From NCBI GenBank assembly GCA_040905905.1, contig JBBDQN010000024.1, positions 1 to 6,693 of the forward strand: a stretch of 6,693 bases of DNA, read 5' to 3'. Within the stretch, counting starts at the first letter, position 1. Every line of letters begins with the position of its first letter. The position numbers and the translations under genes were made by a program. The notes under the pieces were generated by a model that saw nothing but the letters and a program-made list of their open reading frames with translations, was not told the origin of the DNA and did no database searches. Source of the stretch: JAICND01 sp040905905. Its GTDB lineage: Bacteria; Actinomycetota; Acidimicrobiia; Spongiisociales; ZC4RG35. Of this stretch, positions 6,010 through 6,693 are shown one piece after another.

Positions 6010-6406
6010 GTCGGCTCCACGCTCCTGCGCCATCGGTTCCTCCGGTGAGCGCCCACAGCACGTCCTTCATGCTCAGAATTCCAAGGATCTTCCCGTCTTG
6101 AACCACTGGAAGGTGCCGGTAGCCGGCGGCGAGCATCCACTCCGCCGCGTCTTCGATGCTGATGTCCGGTTCCAGATAGTCAGGGTCGGGGGTCATCAGA
6201 TCATTGACCGTCGTCAGGTCTGGGTCACTCCCGAGGCCGACCGACCTCAAGATGTCACGTTCGGTGATGATTCCGATTAGAAACCCGTGCAGGGTAATGG
6301 GCATCGCCCCGTGGTCTTCGACGGTCATCCGCTTGGCTGCCTGTGTCACTGTGACACTGGCAGCGCAGGTGTCGACTGGACCACCCATGGCCTCTTTAAC
6401 CAACAT
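5993..6406 (-). CDS. Two-CBS-domain protein (Hrp1-like)
   Basis: A 137-residue protein made almost wholly of two CBS domains. The first (about 1-58) ends with GFLIGIITERDILRS; the second (about 65-122) ends with GKILGILSMKDVLWAL after YRHLPVVQDG. A short polar tail follows. Such paired CBS modules usually bind adenine nucleotides or related ligands; here the partner is unknown. M. tuberculosis Hrp1 (Rv2626c), a DosR-regulon protein, has the same size and architecture, which fits the neighbourhood. The ATG at 6406 is chosen because AAGGAG lies seven bases upstream. The same frame runs upstream to 6583, but that extension is Arg/Pro-rich and unlike CBS sequence. It is the first gene of an operon with the downstream DosR-type regulator. 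A DosR-like element lies 55 bases upstream. Confidence 0.88.
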   Translation of the reverse strand: MLVKEAMGGPVDTCAASVTVTQAAKRMTVEDHGAMPITLHGFLIGIITERDILRSVGLGSDPDLTTVNDLMTPDPDYLEPDISIEDAAEWMLAAGYRHLPVVQDGKILGILSMKDVLWALTGGTDGAGAWSRHVDKA

Positions 6407-6413
6407 GTGAGAA

Positions 6414-6419
6414 CTCCTT
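6414..6419 (-). promoter_or_regulatory. Shine-Dalgarno site deciding the CBS-protein start
   Basis: AAGGAG on the minus strand, seven bases before the ATG at 6406. It argues against the longer frame starting at 6583. Confidence 0.8.
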
Positions 6420-6461
6420 GTTGCGAGATTCTCATCATGACCCAGACAGGCATCGGCGAAC

Positions 6462-6477
6462 AGGCTGCAAAGGTCCC
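6462..6477 (-). promoter_or_regulatory. Candidate DosR-like box upstream of the CBS-protein operon
   Basis: On the minus strand the sequence reads GGGACCTTTGCAGCCT. This matches the left part of the mycobacterial form GGGACYTTNGGCCCT well, and the right part only with one extra base and two mismatches. It ends 55 bases before the CBS-protein ATG, the same distance as the best box from the oxidase start. If real, it would place the CBS protein and the second regulator under DosR-type control. Confidence 0.4.
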
Positions 6478-6621
6478 AATAGCCAGGGTATTTCGACCCG
6501 TTTGGGATCGCCGGACGACGGGGTTCTGGATGGGCGTTGGATCGGGTCTTTCGCCTCTGGGCCCAGCGTCGTGGAGTCGTCATGATGAACCACGGATGAA
6601 CTCGAGAGGGTCATCCAGAAA

Positions 6622-6626
6622 GGAGG
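6622..6626 (+). promoter_or_regulatory. Shine-Dalgarno site of the right-edge gene
   Basis: GGAGG within AAAGGAGGTGG, eight bases before GTG 6635. It is the main evidence that a gene starts here. Confidence 0.7.
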
Positions 6627-6634
6627 TGGTCTCT

Positions 6635-6693
6635 GTGACGCTGCTACAAGAACGCACGCGGACTGAGATCACCCGAGTTCCGGCAGCTACCCG
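6635..6693 (+). CDS. 5' end of an unidentified gene, cut by the right edge
   Basis: A GTG at 6635 follows a strong ribosome binding site and opens a frame to the window end: MTLLQERTRTEITRVPAAT, then a cut codon. Nineteen residues are too few to name a family. An in-frame GTG at 6626 overlaps the ribosome binding site and is rejected as the start. The gene is divergent from the CBS-protein operon and shares a 228-base control region with it (6407-6634). Weak DosR-like GGGTCTTTCGCCTC at 6544-6557 lies upstream, but its match is poor. Confidence 0.6.
   Translation, partial: MTLLQERTRTEITRVPAAT

Noticed and set aside
5462..6280. Plus-strand open frame of 272 codons
   Set aside because: It is a low-complexity Ser/Arg shadow of the second regulator and the CBS gene.
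6544..6557. GGGTCTTTCGCCTC as a DosR-like box for the right-edge gene
   Set aside because: Three mismatches in the core and a different distance to the start; kept only as a remark.
6407..6583. Upstream extension of the CBS protein to 6583
   Set aside because: The extension is not CBS-like and a strong ribosome binding site sits just before ATG 6406.

Overview
The window is GC-rich and densely coded, with GTG and TTG starts and AAGGAGG-type ribosome binding sites. The best family matches I recognise (DosR/DosS-type regulators, a two-CBS protein, an actinobacterial conserved hypothetical) point to an actinomycete, probably not a Mycobacterium and possibly a deep-branching or uncultured lineage. 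The lineage is an inference from remembered families, not from a search.

Layout, left to right: a conserved hypothetical gene on the minus strand whose 3' end runs off the left edge (1-614); a short intergenic stretch ending in a rho-independent terminator; a minus-strand two-ended membrane protein (877-1413); a 167-base divergent control region holding a cluster of DosR-like sites; a plus-strand operon of a membrane-anchored multicopper oxidase with an extra N-terminal cupredoxin domain (1581-2921) and a one-base-overlapping SRPBCC-like protein (2921-3472); a minus-strand DosS/DevS-type histidine kinase with one haem-type GAF domain (3371 to about 4480), overlapping the previous gene tail-to-tail by 102 bases; a divergent DosR-type response regulator (4546-5208); a second DosR-type regulator on the minus strand (5281-6009), translationally coupled to an upstream two-CBS-domain protein (5993-6406); a divergent control region; and the first 19 codons of a plus-strand gene (6635-6693).

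The parts read as a hypoxia / redox / NO dormancy circuit of the DosRST kind. The sensor keeps the GAF histidine that binds haem in DevS/DosT. Both regulators keep the Lys-Thr-Val-Lys-Asn recognition-helix core of DosR. DosR-like boxes sit 55 bases upstream of both the oxidase gene and the CBS gene. The likely targets in this window are therefore the oxidase/SRPBCC operon, the divergent membrane protein, and the CBS-regulator operon, which would give autoregulation of the second regulator. The regulatory link is inferred from motif resemblance and spacing, not demonstrated.

No tRNA, rRNA, CRISPR array, insertion sequence or attachment site was seen.
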